This document shows, one piece after another, positions 46,401-58,711 of a DNA stretch of 64,000 nucleotides. The notes beneath the pieces are model-generated. The model had not been told where the DNA came from. It saw only the letters and a list, made by a program, of their open reading frames with translations, and made no database searches. Source of the stretch: Phoronis australis (Eukaryota > Phoronida > Phoronidae); NCBI GenBank assembly GCA_002633005.1, contig NMRA01000826.1, positions 65,790-129,789 of the forward strand, given 5' to 3'. The translations under genes were made by a program, and so were the position numbers. The first letter of the stretch is position 1; each line of letters begins with the position of its first letter.

Positions 46401-49400
46401 CCCTAACAATAATTAGTTAACAAAAGTGACAGTTGCAGAACCGTTCCGCATGCAGAACCATTCTGCATGGGGAGCGATTTCCTAAACAGAATGGTTTTGA
46501 GGGATATTCGTTTTGCCTAATCAACTTAAAATGCATTCCATTCCCATGCCACTTGAAAGTATCAATGTGACATGGCTGTTGCGGAACCATGCGGAATCTG
46601 AGTGACAAGATGAACAACACATCTATAAGAGGAAACACATTTCATACAGGTCATAACTGTGATGGCGTATCTAGCACATAACTATCCTAAGAAAAATTCT
46701 GTAATTAGTCAATAAGGCTCCGAGACAAACAGACAACCGCATCAAAACTTAGTGTGGCCCTAGCTCTGGGCTCATGTAGGAATTGCTTAAACTTTCGCCA
46801 TAAAACTTGCTTAGCTATTTTTGTCCGCCTTCAAAAACCTTGAAAGTCTGTCTCCTAAACCTGTGATCTGGCATTTAGCTGTCAAGCATAACATCCCGTC
46901 TGATAGGTCACAAAGTGTGCACTGTAAACTTGAAGTTATTCTAAACTTGGAGCACTCTAGAGACACATTGTTGTGCAGTTCTATCAGTCTGCGTACTACT
47001 CATGATGATGAGTTTTACCAGGACCAGTTGTTTTTGTAATCGCTTCTACTTAATCATTCCCACCTGAAAAAATTCAGTTTTGTCACCCAGACATTTTCTA
47101 CTCTGACATCTTGCCCTGTGCTTGACATGGGCATCCAGTCATATTAAGTTATTAACCTCCAAAATAATCCCCCAACTTAATGGCTACAATATTATGTCTG
47201 TGTAGGTTCTGGACTGTACTACAAGATAAATTGCCTGATCAGCATGTCTATGAGTGATGTCTATGTGGAATCAGCTTCATCCATCTGGTTTTGTTTATGC
47301 TCTGGTTTCAACTCACCATGTAGCAGATTGAAGGTGCCTGATGAAGTGGTTGTTTGCTAGAGTTGTTCACTGGTACTGACTTAAAATTGATAAACAGTGA
47401 CTGCTATTTTAAGAATCTGTGCAGTTTAAGTTTCATGTTCCTGGGTCAGATAAGAGGTGTAGTAGTAATGGTTTGTTCAACTACAGCACTTACATGATGA
47501 AAGCAGTCAGACAGATTGTGGCTGACAACTTGGTTACTTTGTTTTATATATCTGAGGTTACTGTAACTCAGATCTCATGACTGTTTATAGTGTTGTCAGC
47601 TAATTCAATATTTATGTTCTAAAACTGGCTTGAAATGTTTATCTCAAACATGCTTTATCAATTAGTTGTCAAGGTTACAAACTTGAAAGCAGCCTTTTCA
47701 AACTGGTTGTAACTCCAGAACTAAGAACAGCTGGATATATAGGTAAGACTGAACAATGAACTTAATGTTGAAATTTGCTATATAATGATTAGATTACATT
47801 TAACAAGGAATAATTAATTTATAAGTGTTCAGTCACATTAATTTTGTAGTGGAAATATCTTTCAATTCTGCGCAAAATTAATTACTGGTATGTTTTATTG
47901 CCATTACCAAAAGTACATACCCCCCCAACACAGTTGACCATTCCCTTACAGTAAAAGAGCAGATTTCAAGGGAATGACAGGCATGAAATGGAACATTCAC
48001 TAGCTATTTATAGCACTCAGAATCCAAGTGAGAAATGTCGTTTTGCAGTTCGACTATTAGAAGTGAGTGTTGAGTCGACACGAGAGTAGGTTTCCCGAAA
48101 TTAATTCATTTTGTCAAGTTGTGAAAGCATTCGCCACTTTAACATATGTACTGCACTCTAACATTGCCAGTGGCGCTCACAATTGGCCAATGGCAAGCTG
48201 GCGAGTGGCTAGTGCAAGCCCAGGAAGGTGACAGAGTTCACACAATATTCCTTAGTTGTAGTCTACACCTTCATGCAGCAACATGAGAAGCTGTAGAAAT
48301 GGCCAGGATTCAACCCTTTCATCGTTTTTTGAGAGTGAGGCCAACGTGTAAGGAATATTCCCTCAACTCTCACACGACATGAGGAGTTGTCACGAAGCGC
48401 AGGAAATATTCTCTGCTTGAAGATATTAAGCATAGTATTTGGAGAACTACCTGCTTGCAGTGATGGAATGTCCCGTCACAAAGAATAATATTATGCATAA
48501 AAATCCTCAATTTTGCCTTATTTCTTTATCAAATTTCTATAATCTGCAGTCACACCCAAAAAGGTGCTGGAACAGATATTCCTTTTTTGAAATAGAAACA
48601 GTTGCCGCCGCCAGGCTACAGATACAAAAACTGTTGTTTTAAAGTGACATACACATTGTTTCATAATGTGACTTTATCATGCTACTCATTCTGAGCAATG
48701 TACTCTACACTTACATACCAACCAATTTGTCTGAAAGTGCACCATCATGTTCCACATGTGAAGGCAAACTTGCAGCCTGAAATTAACAGATTTTCATAAA
48801 ATAAAATACTCCTTCTATAATACCACAGCCAATGTTAACAGCAGTATATTCAATACTAACCCTGTTACATTTAGTAAGTATTAATCAGTTGATGATAAAA
48901 CAAAGCAGTTGACTTAAACATTGCTAGTTAAAGGTTATCTCCAACCATATTTAGTGGTCTCCATTCTAACTCGTAGATTAAAAAAACTAAGTTGCCAACT
49001 GGTAAAAGTCTATATTTTCTGAAACAAAAAATAGCTGGGAATATAGAAATCTGTTTTGTATTTATGTACCATTATTATTTTTACGTTACTTTACAACACC
49101 CTTTTAAGTCAAAATTTCATTTTTAAGAGGGGTACATTCATAGCAAAATAACCCCTCAGTCTATTTCAATGAAAGATTTAGTTCACCAGTTACCTAAAAA
49201 CGCTGTTAGGAATTTTCGATTAGTCCTTTCATTTGGTTTTCATGACAAATCAAATCGCAAAAAATAAGGAATTTTTGTAAAAAATAGGAGTCGAATTCGT
49301 CTTTGTTAGATTATGACAAAACTAGGGCTTTTTATTGAAACTCCTAACAGCATTTTTGAGATTGATGAATTAATATTAAGTTTGGAAAGTTTCGGCGAAT

Positions 49401-52400
49401 TCCACCAAGCCCTTTTTGAAAACTCGTGTTCTTAAGTTCAATTACAGTTGATTTGCTGAAGCCGAGAAAAAGCTGATTAAACTGGGACGAGCAAAAATGT
49501 CAAAGTCTTCGGTATACTATTTGGTGAAAACTTGTTTTCAGTAAATATAACCTATACATGCCTTAACCATGTTAGCTATTTCAACATTCAATCACAATCT
49601 TATGTCAACTGAATTTGCAGTGTGTAATTAACTTAATTATCATTAAAAGTACCGTCCCCAGCCAACTGAGACCTACTTTGAAGTAGGTCGCAGCTCATTG
49701 TTATTAACATAGTCTGTATGCATCACGTACCGGGAGACTGATAGGACACCTACGGTAGTAAGAAGTGGATAACAAAAATCGAGTTGGTGGTTAAAGTTTG
49801 TCCTTAGCATGAGATCAAAATAGCGAAATGCCAATGTACTTATTGAGTTAATTTAAGGAATTTGCATGAGGATTTATCTCATTTCACAACTTGTTGTGTT
49901 CGTGACCACAAAGGCGTGAGGCGACTCGTAGAACTCGTTCTCAACAGTCGTATGCATGTATACGCACAACTCTTCAGGATCAAAACTAAGTTAATGTCTT
50001 TGTTTTCTCCGCCACTGTTCTAACATAAGTTCACCTCATGGACTCTATTATGGCGACTCGGTGAATGAAAGGGCATAGGGTATATACGAAGCTGCTCTAT
50101 ACCTGGTGCGAGATTCGATTTGAGTGACCTTTGACCTCGGATAAGTAGTAAACAAATATCCACGCGGTTGTGCGGTTCTAAGGTGGTTCTGCTAAATCTT
50201 TTTTCTCGCTACACTGTATATATTTTGTATTTGAAGTTACCCCAGAATAAAGATAATGTATTTTGCTAGACACATGTGAAATATTTTTGAAAATGGCCAA
50301 TTTTTGTGAATAAGGTTTGAGATATCCTTAAAAGACAAACACACAACTTGTGGCAAAAGGGGATGACAATAATAACAGTTAGTGTAATAAATAATAAGTC
50401 AATAATAATTCATCATTAAGAACACTTCATGTAGCAAAAATACAATGGTGGTACAGTACAAAACAGTGCCACATATCAAATGAGGGCGAATTACCGAATG
50501 CAAGGATTGAAGATATGTGAGTGGCAATTAGAAACTGGCAAACATGAAGCAACTTCATGCAAGGGGAGAGTATAAAAAGATGACTAATGGAGATCATACA
50601 GCAAATAATTTAATAACTTCTGCTTTTTTCTACTAACATATTAACAATTCATTTTTGGAACAGAGCACTTGCTGACAAATCAAACTCTCAGGTAAAGAAT
50701 TTCTCCAAAATTAAGACAATTCATCTTATACAACTGTTGTAAAATCATACTCACAGCATGACTTTCTGTAAAATCTTGATCAACAGAAGCTTGGTATTCT
50801 GGAAACAGTAACAAGAGCAATGCAGAGCATTGAAATGTGCTCACAAATGCAACGCAAACAGAGTGATTCTAGGGTTGTTGTTCTTGTATCATAAAAATGG
50901 CAACTGGAATGCGCAAAAAAGTCCATTCCATCCGAAAACGAGAACATGAACATACCCACAGGCGTCCTCAGCTTTTGATCGTCCACAATACACTATATAA
51001 TACTACAAGGTATGACACTCCCGACTAGAAATTCCACGGGTGCTTCACTTCAGCCGTCCATAGCAAACACAAAACTCAATAAATTTACACAAAACATAGG
51101 TTCAACAAACCATGAGGAATTGTTCTTTCTCCCAACACCATTTACAGTGTCCTGCTTCACCCAGTTCGCAAGAAATTTGCGGTCAAAGCACAAAATCTTC
51201 CCAAAAAGCCCGTCCGGAGAAACTCCTTTGTAAATGGAAGTTAAACGACGATAGGGAATCATCCAATGAGTTACAGATGAACAGCAGTTGCCAATTTGTC
51301 ACGGAAAGTTAAGAAATCGTGAAAGGTTTAGAAATAGAGCAGCAGATGCCGGACGGAGGGACAGTCAGAAGGACGGACGGAGATGACGGCATAATGCATC
51401 CACATATAAATATGTGGGCGCAAAACAATTCACTTGTTTGGGATGGCGAAAAATTAATTATTTTGCTCAAAGTTGGAGATCGTACCAAATTTTAGAAATA
51501 TGCAAAATTGGTCATCCAAAATTCAAGAATTATGAAACGAATTTAGCTATGGCAGCTATTTTAAATGATTTCATCTCAGAGTTGATACAAAATGCAGTGT
51601 CCAATATTTCAGAAATATGATGAATGCTTTAATTACCAACAACCTCGTATTATTTTGGCTTGAATTTCAGTGTCCTGAACTTTAGAGACTGTCCCAAACT
51701 GGAAAACTTTTGTAGCATATTTTCAGTTGACACATTCCCAAAGTTGTTCTCTATCAATTGTGGTTTGTCTTGTGCAGGAAACGTGCCGACTAAAGCCACG
51801 TCTGTCGTGAAAATGGCAAATTTATTTGATCACTCATTTCAGCTATCAAAAAGCATAATGGCAATTCAGTTGCACTTACCTTGAACAATCGTTGCCCACT
51901 TTTGAAGAAATAGTGTTCTGGATAATCCTTTGAAACAAGCAGAAATTGCATTTTTGTCAACCTGTAGATTTTTAAATTGTACACTGATCTGCTTGCCATC
52001 ACTCAGTGTCACCTAAAATAGTAATAAACTTGCTAATGCCCAACAGCATTTTTAAACAAAGTGAGGAGAGAATGTTGAGAGAATCTTCACTGAAAATTTA
52101 TGAATTGTTACCAAATAGTTTGACTTAACCATAATTCAAGCCACATCTTGCAAAAAATCGTGCTGATGAATATCATGCCATTCACAATGAGCATTGTACA
52201 GTAAAAACTGGTAAATACTTGACACTTGCATTTTGCAATTTGTTTATCCTGTATATCCATGATATCAGCAGGAGAGTATTGGAAAAAAATATTGTATTCA
52301 GCTAATTTCAAATCTGCTTCCAAATATCAACTATTCTTGTTGCAAATAGCCAATATTTTGTGAACATGAGTTGCTTTGAGCATGAATTTCTGAAGGTTCT

Positions 52401-54528
52401 GAAGGAAGCAACTGAAAGGTCAGAAAGCTCACATTTCAAATCTTTTTTACTCATGTTGATAGTTGGATAGGTGGGTCACTCCAATAACTCCAAAACTACA
52501 AATTAACAAGATACCTCACCCAATTCGTCTATAATTAATGTCAGTCCACGTAGTGGCAGAATTCAGGTCTGACATCATGTTCAGTTAATATCAGGACCCA
52601 AATACAAGACACTAAAATCCATCTGCAGATGCCATTTTCATCAACAACCCGTTTGCATCCCCCTCTGTGATCAGAATTTTGACATGTGAATCATGAAACT
52701 TCCAATCTTGACAAGTAGTGCTGATGCAAAATCCCACGATTTCTGGAAATTTCACGTTTAAATGCCCGTGTTTGGTTAACTGCCCACCTCCAAATTTTTG
52801 AGTTTGCCAATTTAACCGCCCAGGGCGTTAACCTGAACGTTTACGATAAATGAGATGAACTCCTTTTTCTCCTTTCATTATACACGCGCCACAGTAAGAG
52901 ATGGCACATTCCAACCGAAGGAGTCTGTGAGAAAAGGCAGCCTTCAACCTACAGCAAAATGACAAGCAACAAGAGTTAGTTTGCAGTTGTAGTACAGTTG
53001 CAAAATAACTCTTAGCCATTTGAAAATTTTCACTCCTAAATTAGTTTACAAATTTACTGTTACTACTTCAACTGACTGTTCAACTGGGATTTATTTCAAG
53101 TGGTGTACCAGCTCCAACTTGAATTTCAAGTGTGGTTCAGCAGACAGAAAACTAGGATGATTTCAACTGGCCTTGAACTAGGATTTCCACTTTTTTCAGT
53201 GTAAAAAAAAACAAAGAAACGTTTGAGTTTATGCTTCAAAATCTGTTGATCCCAAGACTAAGAAAGGATTTTGTAAGCTTGCAGTCACTTAGTCAAGAAA
53301 TCTGCCAAGGGTCAGTTCTTATGATCAAAATACTAGTTAGAAACAAGAGCAACGCAGAGCGTTGAAATGTGCCCATGAATATAACAGCATCGCAAACGCT
53401 GTGCTTCTAGGGGCGTTTATTTGTATCATAAAAATTGCCACTAGATGGCGTAAAATACGTCGAAATCATCCAAAAACGGGAACATCTCAGCATTTACCAA
53501 ATTTCACAAACATACGTCAGAACAAAGGAAAATGGGAAAAACGTAATTGCCACTAGGGGGCACAGCATTCATCAGATTCATATGAAAGTCGTGTCCATTG
53601 TCAACTTCATATGAATACAATTGCTAAGGTTGCCTTCGCCTTTAAGAACATTATTGCCAATTCTCAAAATCATTCTCAGAATGCTTTGATTGATACAGAG
53701 GTGGACAGCAAAAAAAGAGACTTTGAAACAGGAAAAAATGGCCACTACGTGCATTTTGCGTCTAAAATTTTGACCTTTTAAAAACGTCTGATGAGTCAAC
53801 AGTTAAGTAATTGGATTATAAGCATCAAACACACTTTTTACAGACTTTGCAATAAAGAATTCCACTAAAAGGGCTTATAAAGCTCTGGAAATGGTCATTC
53901 AGTGCAAAGGTTGTCTAATTTTCTTACATTCTTCAAGGAATTTTCAATTTCAGCACATATGCCAATCAAATACACTACTTTACTAAGCAATCAGACCATT
54001 CAATCAGATAAAATATGTCAAAGATCATGAAGTGTAAATTTTAAACTATAGACACTTCAGATTTACCCATGTGATTGATGCATGAACTGGAGTTTTAATT
54101 CCAAAGCTTCAGGTCATTTGGTGCAACCATGGAGTCAGAGAACATAGCTGGACGGAGATCACATGATTATAGACCACTCAATGTTGAATTACTGATGAGT
54201 TACTGAATTATGGAGGACCCAGCCTACCATCTGTTCAATTATAACTAAATTCATAAAGTTCTTTTTCTATATTTTCCTCAGATACAATTTAACTCATTTA
54301 TTCCTGAAATAGGAAAAGAATGAAATGCTATTTTAGACCAACTTGAAATTTCAGTCACAAAAATCACACACGAATAAATCAAATTATACTCACCCTCACA
54401 AAACCAACAAGTCTGTCAGTTTCAACAGATTTTATATGTGGACACAAATGGGATGAAGGAGTATCGATATAAATATTGTTGTTCTCCAGAGTAAACCACC
54501 AACTTGATGTAATGTAACAAGCACTCAT
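37207..54528 (-). CDS. ParB/sulfiredoxin-like domain protein with coiled coil and basic stretch, 12 exons, 628 aa
   Basis: Exons on the minus strand: 54394-54528 (ATG), 51880-52012, 50755-50798, 48719-48776, 45778-46274, 45026-45285, 44035-44101, 43087-43212, 42438-42614, 40049-40111, 39333-39377, 37207-37488 (TAA). All are GT-AG and in phase; the sum is 1887 nt, exactly 629 codons. Residues about 128-230 resemble the ParB/Srx fold: IPVLQM, a KALKESLL helix, then PVQIIGGNHTHLALKDL in place of the family's G-N/x-H-R-x-x-A box; the usual Arg is Thr199. Residues about 399-499 form a heptad-rich coiled coil. 511-533 are basic (KRKSDK, RAKRVKEK), like a bipartite nuclear signal. The last 93 residues form a separate domain I do not recognise. 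A nuclear or chromatin role is inference. The start is supported by an upstream in-frame stop two codons before ATG. Confidence 0.8.
37545..39259 (+). mobile_element. GCCACTAG-family repeat, long copy
   Basis: Head acaagagcaatgcggagcat, tail gtgggcgcataaaaa, about 1.7 kb inside the last intron of the ParB-like gene. Exact CTCF-like site at 38587-38600 and several near matches (38078, 38884, 39030). Confidence 0.85.
39333..39377 (-). CDS. ParB-like gene exon 11: basic stretch
   Basis: 45 nt, acceptor aacttttacag, donor gtaagt. Encodes NEPRAKRVKEKHID. With exon 10 it forms two basic clusters about 14 residues apart. Confidence 0.72.
39415..39635. mobile_element. PIF/Harbinger-like element, copy 3, truncated at an N
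   Basis: Left end GAGCTGTTCCAG preceded by TTA. The following 200 bp are nearly identical to 8738-8955. It breaks at the N at 39636, where sequence is probably missing. Confidence 0.8.
40049..40111 (-). CDS. ParB-like gene exon 10
   Basis: 63 nt, acceptor tttcacctttcag, donor gtatgt. Encodes a polar linker with NNKRKSDK. Confidence 0.72.
40657..41260 (-). mobile_element. Non-LTR retrotransposon (LINE) 3' fragment, frameshifted
   Basis: Minus-strand translation in more than one frame gives the pattern found after the reverse transcriptase of many LINEs: NFTYFQFRVLHSTGLLRQ, then a Cys-x2-Cys-like FCYEV.ET..YLFWEC segment, then ILLPAKQYIYEERCHKNIPN. Frame changes and stops show it is dead. It lies in an intron of the ParB-like gene, in the same orientation. 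Confidence 0.75.
41876..42301. mobile_element. PIF/Harbinger-like element, copy 4, inverted and broken
   Basis: Ends in CTGGAACAGCCC at 42301. The interior is the reverse complement of about 5262-5690. A second CTGGAACAGCCC at 41880-41891 beside the N at 41875 indicates a nested or misjoined neighbour copy. Confidence 0.72.
42302..42436 (+). repeat. Tandem repeat, 19 bp x 7
   Basis: gagaatccattaaatctca repeated about seven times, ending at the donor side of the exon 42438-42614. Confidence 0.93.
42438..42614 (-). CDS. ParB-like gene exon 9: coiled coil, second part
   Basis: 177 nt, acceptor cttattgcag, donor gtatgg. Encodes IRAIQKRLSIEKHLRREAET and a Leu-heptad end, EKKNEIARLTGLLKRLQ. Confidence 0.82.
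43087..43212 (-). CDS. ParB-like gene exon 8: coiled coil
   Basis: 126 nt, acceptor atcggctgtag, donor gtaatg. Encodes MKLALEQSEQKLEKAERRAN and more heptads ending in NEMYERKRKEGD. Confidence 0.82.
44035..44101 (-). CDS. ParB-like gene exon 7
   Basis: 67 nt, acceptor ttttgttttag, donor gtaggt. Encodes SNTFKSAETGKKDCDVEI, a linker before the coiled coil. Confidence 0.75.
44480..44830. repeat. Interspersed repeat shared with about 54880-55190 and 55620-55680
   Basis: Common blocks include aaatggctcaacggattcaa, aaagttgcatgaaacgaaa and catggccatgtgactcaatc with few changes. No ends or coding capacity identified. Confidence 0.6.
45026..45285 (-). CDS. ParB-like gene exon 6
   Basis: 260 nt, acceptor tattgttttag, donor gtaagt. 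Encodes charged helices, including LPQDTFKELLTTFQRWRNKE and KITFQQFKEKLKDQG. Confidence 0.85.
45778..46274 (-). CDS. ParB-like gene exon 5: ParB/Srx-like domain
   Basis: 497 nt, the largest exon; acceptor gttttgttatag, donor gtgaca. It holds the whole ParB-like region: an IPVLQMRQPD strand, an AKHVKALKESLLMRPETRTT helix and turn, the IIGGNHTHLALKDLAKE box, then WPINIYWGLTTEQCLTLGND, which parallels the ParB helix that begins at a Leu-Gly-Asn motif. Confidence 0.85.
46275..48718 (-). other. Intron of the ParB-like gene
   Basis: No exon supported. 47200-47350 resembles 54640-54740 (ttttgtttatgct, accatg.a.ca.attgaag), and 48350-48600 is a ggaatattccct-family repeat copy. Confidence 0.45.
48719..48776 (-). 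CDS. ParB-like gene exon 4
   Basis: 58-nt exon, acceptor gttaatttcag, donor gtatgt. Encodes AASLPSHVEHDGALSDKLV. Confidence 0.72.
49100..50330 (-). other. Intron of the ParB-like gene with one recognised repeat
   Basis: 49120-49440 is related to the foldback element at 6541-6979 through ggtacattcatagcaaaata and its flanks. The rest shows nothing I can name. Confidence 0.45.
50755..50798 (-). CDS. ParB-like gene exon 3
   Basis: 44-nt exon between ttactgtttccag and gtgagt, acidic (SVDQDFTESHA). A repeat head begins 13 bp upstream, so its end forms part of the acceptor's pyrimidine tract. Confidence 0.72.
50811..51425 (+). mobile_element. GCCACTAG-family repeat adjoining an exon
   Basis: Head acaagagcaatgcagagcat at 50811, tail gtgggcgcaaaa at about 51425. 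Its head is 13 bp from exon 50755-50798 on the other strand. Confidence 0.82.
51880..52012 (-). CDS. ParB-like gene exon 2
   Basis: Acceptor actattttag, donor gtaagt, 133 nt. Encodes VTLSDGKQISVQFKNL and the helix SACFKGLSRTLFLQKW. Confidence 0.78.
52013..54393 (-). other. First intron of the ParB-like gene
   Basis: Contains a degraded end related to the 9820-11312 element (52740-52840) and a repeat copy at 53343-53770. No other exon supported. Confidence 0.45.
53343..53770 (+). mobile_element. GCCACTAG-family repeat, tail missing
   Basis: Head ACAAGAGCAACGCAGAGCG. Exact CTCF-like site at 53550-53563 and one with a single mismatch at 53441. No GTGGGCGCAT tail. Confidence 0.8.
54394..54528 (-). 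CDS. ParB-like gene exon 1 (start)
   Basis: ATG at 54528, 45 codons, donor gtgagt. In-frame TGA lies 6 nt upstream of the ATG. Encodes SSWWFTLENNNIYIDTPSS. If the three exons at 60-64 kb belong to this gene, a different upstream junction would be needed. Confidence 0.65.
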
Positions 54529-57411
54529 GTCTCATGTGCTGCGGAGTGTATCAACTAACTGCTGCAATGACAACTGCAACTACAAGACATGTGGGAGCTT
54601 TACCAGCACTGGCCACTCCTTCTACATAAATACATGGATTGCCTGTTTACACAGCGTGATGGCCATTAGGGCATTCCTGTGAACTCAACCTCATCTATCG
54701 CTTTTGTTTATGCTTACCATGCAACACATTGAAGTGGAAGTTAGCTAAGGGGATGTCACAAATAAAGAGGATCTTGTTGCATCTCCTGTATGTGATTATT
54801 ACCACGTCAAGGTTATGTACATTGAAGGACTCTAGAAAAATGGCTGAACATGACTAAGTTCAGAACATCATACCGGTAGTTTTATACATCAGGAATGGCT
54901 CATTGGATTCATGTGAAACTTCCCAATACTATGATTTGTGCACTACTCTCCAATACAAGTAATTGCTTAGAAATGCTCCACTTTTTATGAGGGCATGTTA
55001 AAAATACATCTTGTAAGTTCAATGATTTCCATGATAAAAGTATTTTAATACTTAAAAGTTGCATAAAACGCAAATGATATAATTAAAAAACACAGTTTTT
55101 GAGATTTCAACTTGTACGTTTAAATCAAATGAAATCTGGTCATGCCGTTGCTTTGTTATCTATGAAGTTATCTTTTTGTTAAGTTTACCTAAATCATTTA
55201 GCAGGCTACTTAGTACTTCACAAGGTTAGCAGGATACTAGGCCTAGATTGTTTACACAACTAGTAACTCCCCAGGATCCAGACTGATGACACCATCTGTA
55301 TGATAGGCCACAGCAGTGCTGCTCTTCAATAGAAAGCACTTATGGACAAATGTGAGTTGATTTTGACCAAAAGCGTGTGATCAAGATAAGGTAATTTATA
55401 ATTAACTTTCAAAATTAAATGAGAAAAACACAACAGTTGGAATGCTCAAGCACTTTCCACTCACAGTCAGCAGACAGCTTATCACTGTCTACATCTAAGT
55501 GGAAGTTGAAATAACAGCAGTAATCTACCCTAACTTGGACATGGAGGCAGGACTTCAGACACTGAGCCACTAAGACATGTCCAAATTAATTGCCATGTTA
55601 TTGACATGGTTGCTTAGCTATCTTCTCAATAAATTTTCTAAGGCACGGCCACATGACACAATCAATGACAGACTGATAAAAAGCAAAAAGCTGCTTTTGC
55701 GTTAAGAGTTCTTGTAGATATTTGATATAAATACAGACATGTGGATAAGGCCTTTTACATAACACTTAAGAGCTCCTTAAACGACAGTTAGAGGGTAAAA
55801 ACAGTAAGATAGACTCACACTTAGCAGACCCAGTCCTTAGACAAGGTCAGACAGGAATGCAAACTTCAAACTGCAATTAACAAACACTGCCACAGTATGA
55901 CCCAGAAGCAACAAAAGGTCCAGTGTGCCTTCATGTACAACTCGCCATATTGCAAATAAAAACATAGAGTTATTCCCCATTCGTGAACCAAAACTGTGAT
56001 AATAAAATCTGCAAGTGTAGCGACACATGCTATATCTGGAGAAAATATAACTTTCATTTAATCCACATGATAATAGAATTAAAAATAAACCTTTTGAGAT
56101 TTAAATTTTTTGTAGAAAACCTTAGGAATTGCCCCTACGAAAACACCATATTTGCCACAAGCATGTAGCAAGATTAGTGGCCAGCTGCAATCCAGCATCA
56201 TGCATTGCTGCAAACACTTTGTTTGCAGGGATGTTGCCAGGTTGAGGGGGGGGGAAGTTGCACCCAAATTCAAAGACTTAAAAAATGTTTGCAGAAAGGT
56301 TGGGACATTTGATGAAATAAATTAAAAATTTAAATTTGAGATCAAAGATTCTGCATGGTGGTTTGGTAATTGTCCCAGTTATGTTGCACACCCAGCAAAC
56401 TAATAAGGAACATATTATTGCAAGATTAAACAAACCTTCAAACCTTTTAGATTGTAAAAGTCACATTCCTTGTCCAATTTTCAAAATTTAAAAAATAAAC
56501 ACCTGTGCTTTTAACAAACTATTCAAATATGCTATTTACAAAGTTTTAAAACAAAAATTTAAAAATACTGTTGTTGCTCCTAATGTGATCATGATTGTCT
56601 CATTATCTAGGGGAACATAACACTAGCAGCCTGAGGCGATTTAATTAACCACAACAGCATGGTGTTTTTGATCTGAACCAGCTAATTCTGTGGAGGCAAA
56701 CCCATCTCCACTGGTTAGGGTGACAAGGGATTCTTTTCATGATGTGACACAACAGTGTGCCATTGTTTATGTAGAGATTCATGGTCTACAGACAAGTTCC
56801 TGTACTAGCCTTGTTCTGGGATAGGAATGTGAGTCATACATAAATTTTGAGAAAAGTTTATAGCCAAGTACCACTGATCATACAGCTTTGCTTGCTCCCC
56901 ATTGGCTAAACTTCAGTGGATTATGTGAGTCTCTGACACCCACCAGACATTCAACTGCAGAATTTTCATTACCTGTTAATAGATGGAAATAATTAATCAA
57001 CATTAGCAGTAAAAGCAGGGTAGGATTGCCATTGCAGTGGCAGATTTAGGGGGAGGCCAAGGGGGCCAAGGGGGCCATGCCCCCCCTAAAATTGTACCCC
57101 AAATACCATGATGACCGTTATCGACAAGTCTGCACATTCAGGTATTATCTACAAAACTATAAAATTATAACTTGGCAAAAGTAGTACTTTCTGAAAGTAG
57201 AAAACCAAAACTGATGTCTGACTTTATGCTAATCTTACATTGATTGAGACACGTGACCATATTGTTTTAGGAATTAAAATTCAGGAGAAACGAACTTTAC
57301 GCAAAAACAAAGGCAATACAACCACGTTTTGTTTGATATGTACTTAATATTAAACAAGAAATCTCAAATGTGTTGTTTTATGCCTTTGAAAATATTTTGT
57401 TTATATTTTAT

Positions 57412-57913
57412 CAGGGCTTGGAATGACCAATGACAAAAAACGCGGAAACTTTTACGGCCCAAATCATGCGCACTACCCAGCCTTGAAATGGTGGATGTGT
57501 ACCTTTCCCCGACAAAAATCAGGAAGACTAAAAAAAATGAAAAAAAAAAAACGTTACCACCATCAGTAGCATGCGTGTGCGTCCTTTTAGCTCGTCCGTC
57601 CACTCCCAACCCACACATTTTTGGCTGCAGGGCCGTAGTATTTGTCGCCGCGGTTTACAATAACACGAGACGCCATTGAAAATCCCACCACGCTATCCCG
57701 GGCAATTTTGACAATTTACGTTCCTTCGAAACATAAAGAGCAACTTCCGCTTTTCGAGGTGAATGTTGTCTGCAACGCCCCAGTAAGAAAGGAATTTGCC
57801 GTGGAAATTTTATATCAAATCCGTTTTTTTTGCGCGGAAATATAATAAAATACGCAGACAGAACATATGAAAAAAGCGGAAATCCGCGTTTCCGCGGAAA
57901 ATTTCAAGCCCTG
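57412..57913. mobile_element. hAT-like non-autonomous element
   Basis: Ends CAGGGCTTGGAAT and (reverse complement) CAGGGCTTGAAAT, with CGCGGAAAC subterminal on both sides. TTTTAT directly repeated at 57406-57411 and 57914-57919. CAGGG termini suggest hAT, though hAT duplications are normally 8 bp. Confidence 0.65.
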
Positions 57914-58711
57914 TTTTATGCAACTTTAATTTGTTTTTTTACAAAGATCATAGAAGTCTTATTATGAAAGTACCGCTTCACCCCAGCCAATATGCTAATT
58001 TTTGTTAATTACTCAATACTTTTCAGGTCAATAGATGTCACGTAACAATCTTGTTGCCCCACCCATTGGTCAAATAGCAAATATTGGTTTATTAAGCAGA
58101 TTTGTCGGGTAAATAGCATCAGCTTTTTCATAGCTTAAAAACAGCGTTTTGTAGAACAGTGTACGGTAAGTTGATGTTTAAGGCAGAGGAGTCATTTCTG
58201 AGATGTGATGTTCCGAAGTTGTTCAAATTTTGACATTTTTCTAGGGTCCAACATAACCTTAAGACCAGTATTTTAACACGACTGTGTAAATCCGGCTTTA
58301 TTACTTTACCTCCTTCTACAACACGTCTGCGCATGCGCTGCGTATGCCTAACACGAAACCGTGGACTGCAGGCCATGCACCAAAACTAAAAACTGAAGAC
58401 ATATCAGCATAACAAAGTAAAACACACCATAGCATGAGTAGGTAGGGCCCATCCTTCATGCAATTAAATTCAGGCACAGGCAAATGTGTTCACTTCTCTA
58501 ATGTTGTACACAGTAGTTGGTTGCAAACAGCTGTTGTTGGTTTAGTGACAAGCATAAGCATCAGAGGAGGCAGCAGGACATCTATCACTCACTTGACAGT
58601 AATGGTCACAGGGATTGGGAAACATTTGATAAGATTGGCACACAAAGAGCTTCTGGCACCATCAGCCAAAAGCTGTGTCCAGACAGACTACAAATAGGAG
58701 CAAGTCTCACT

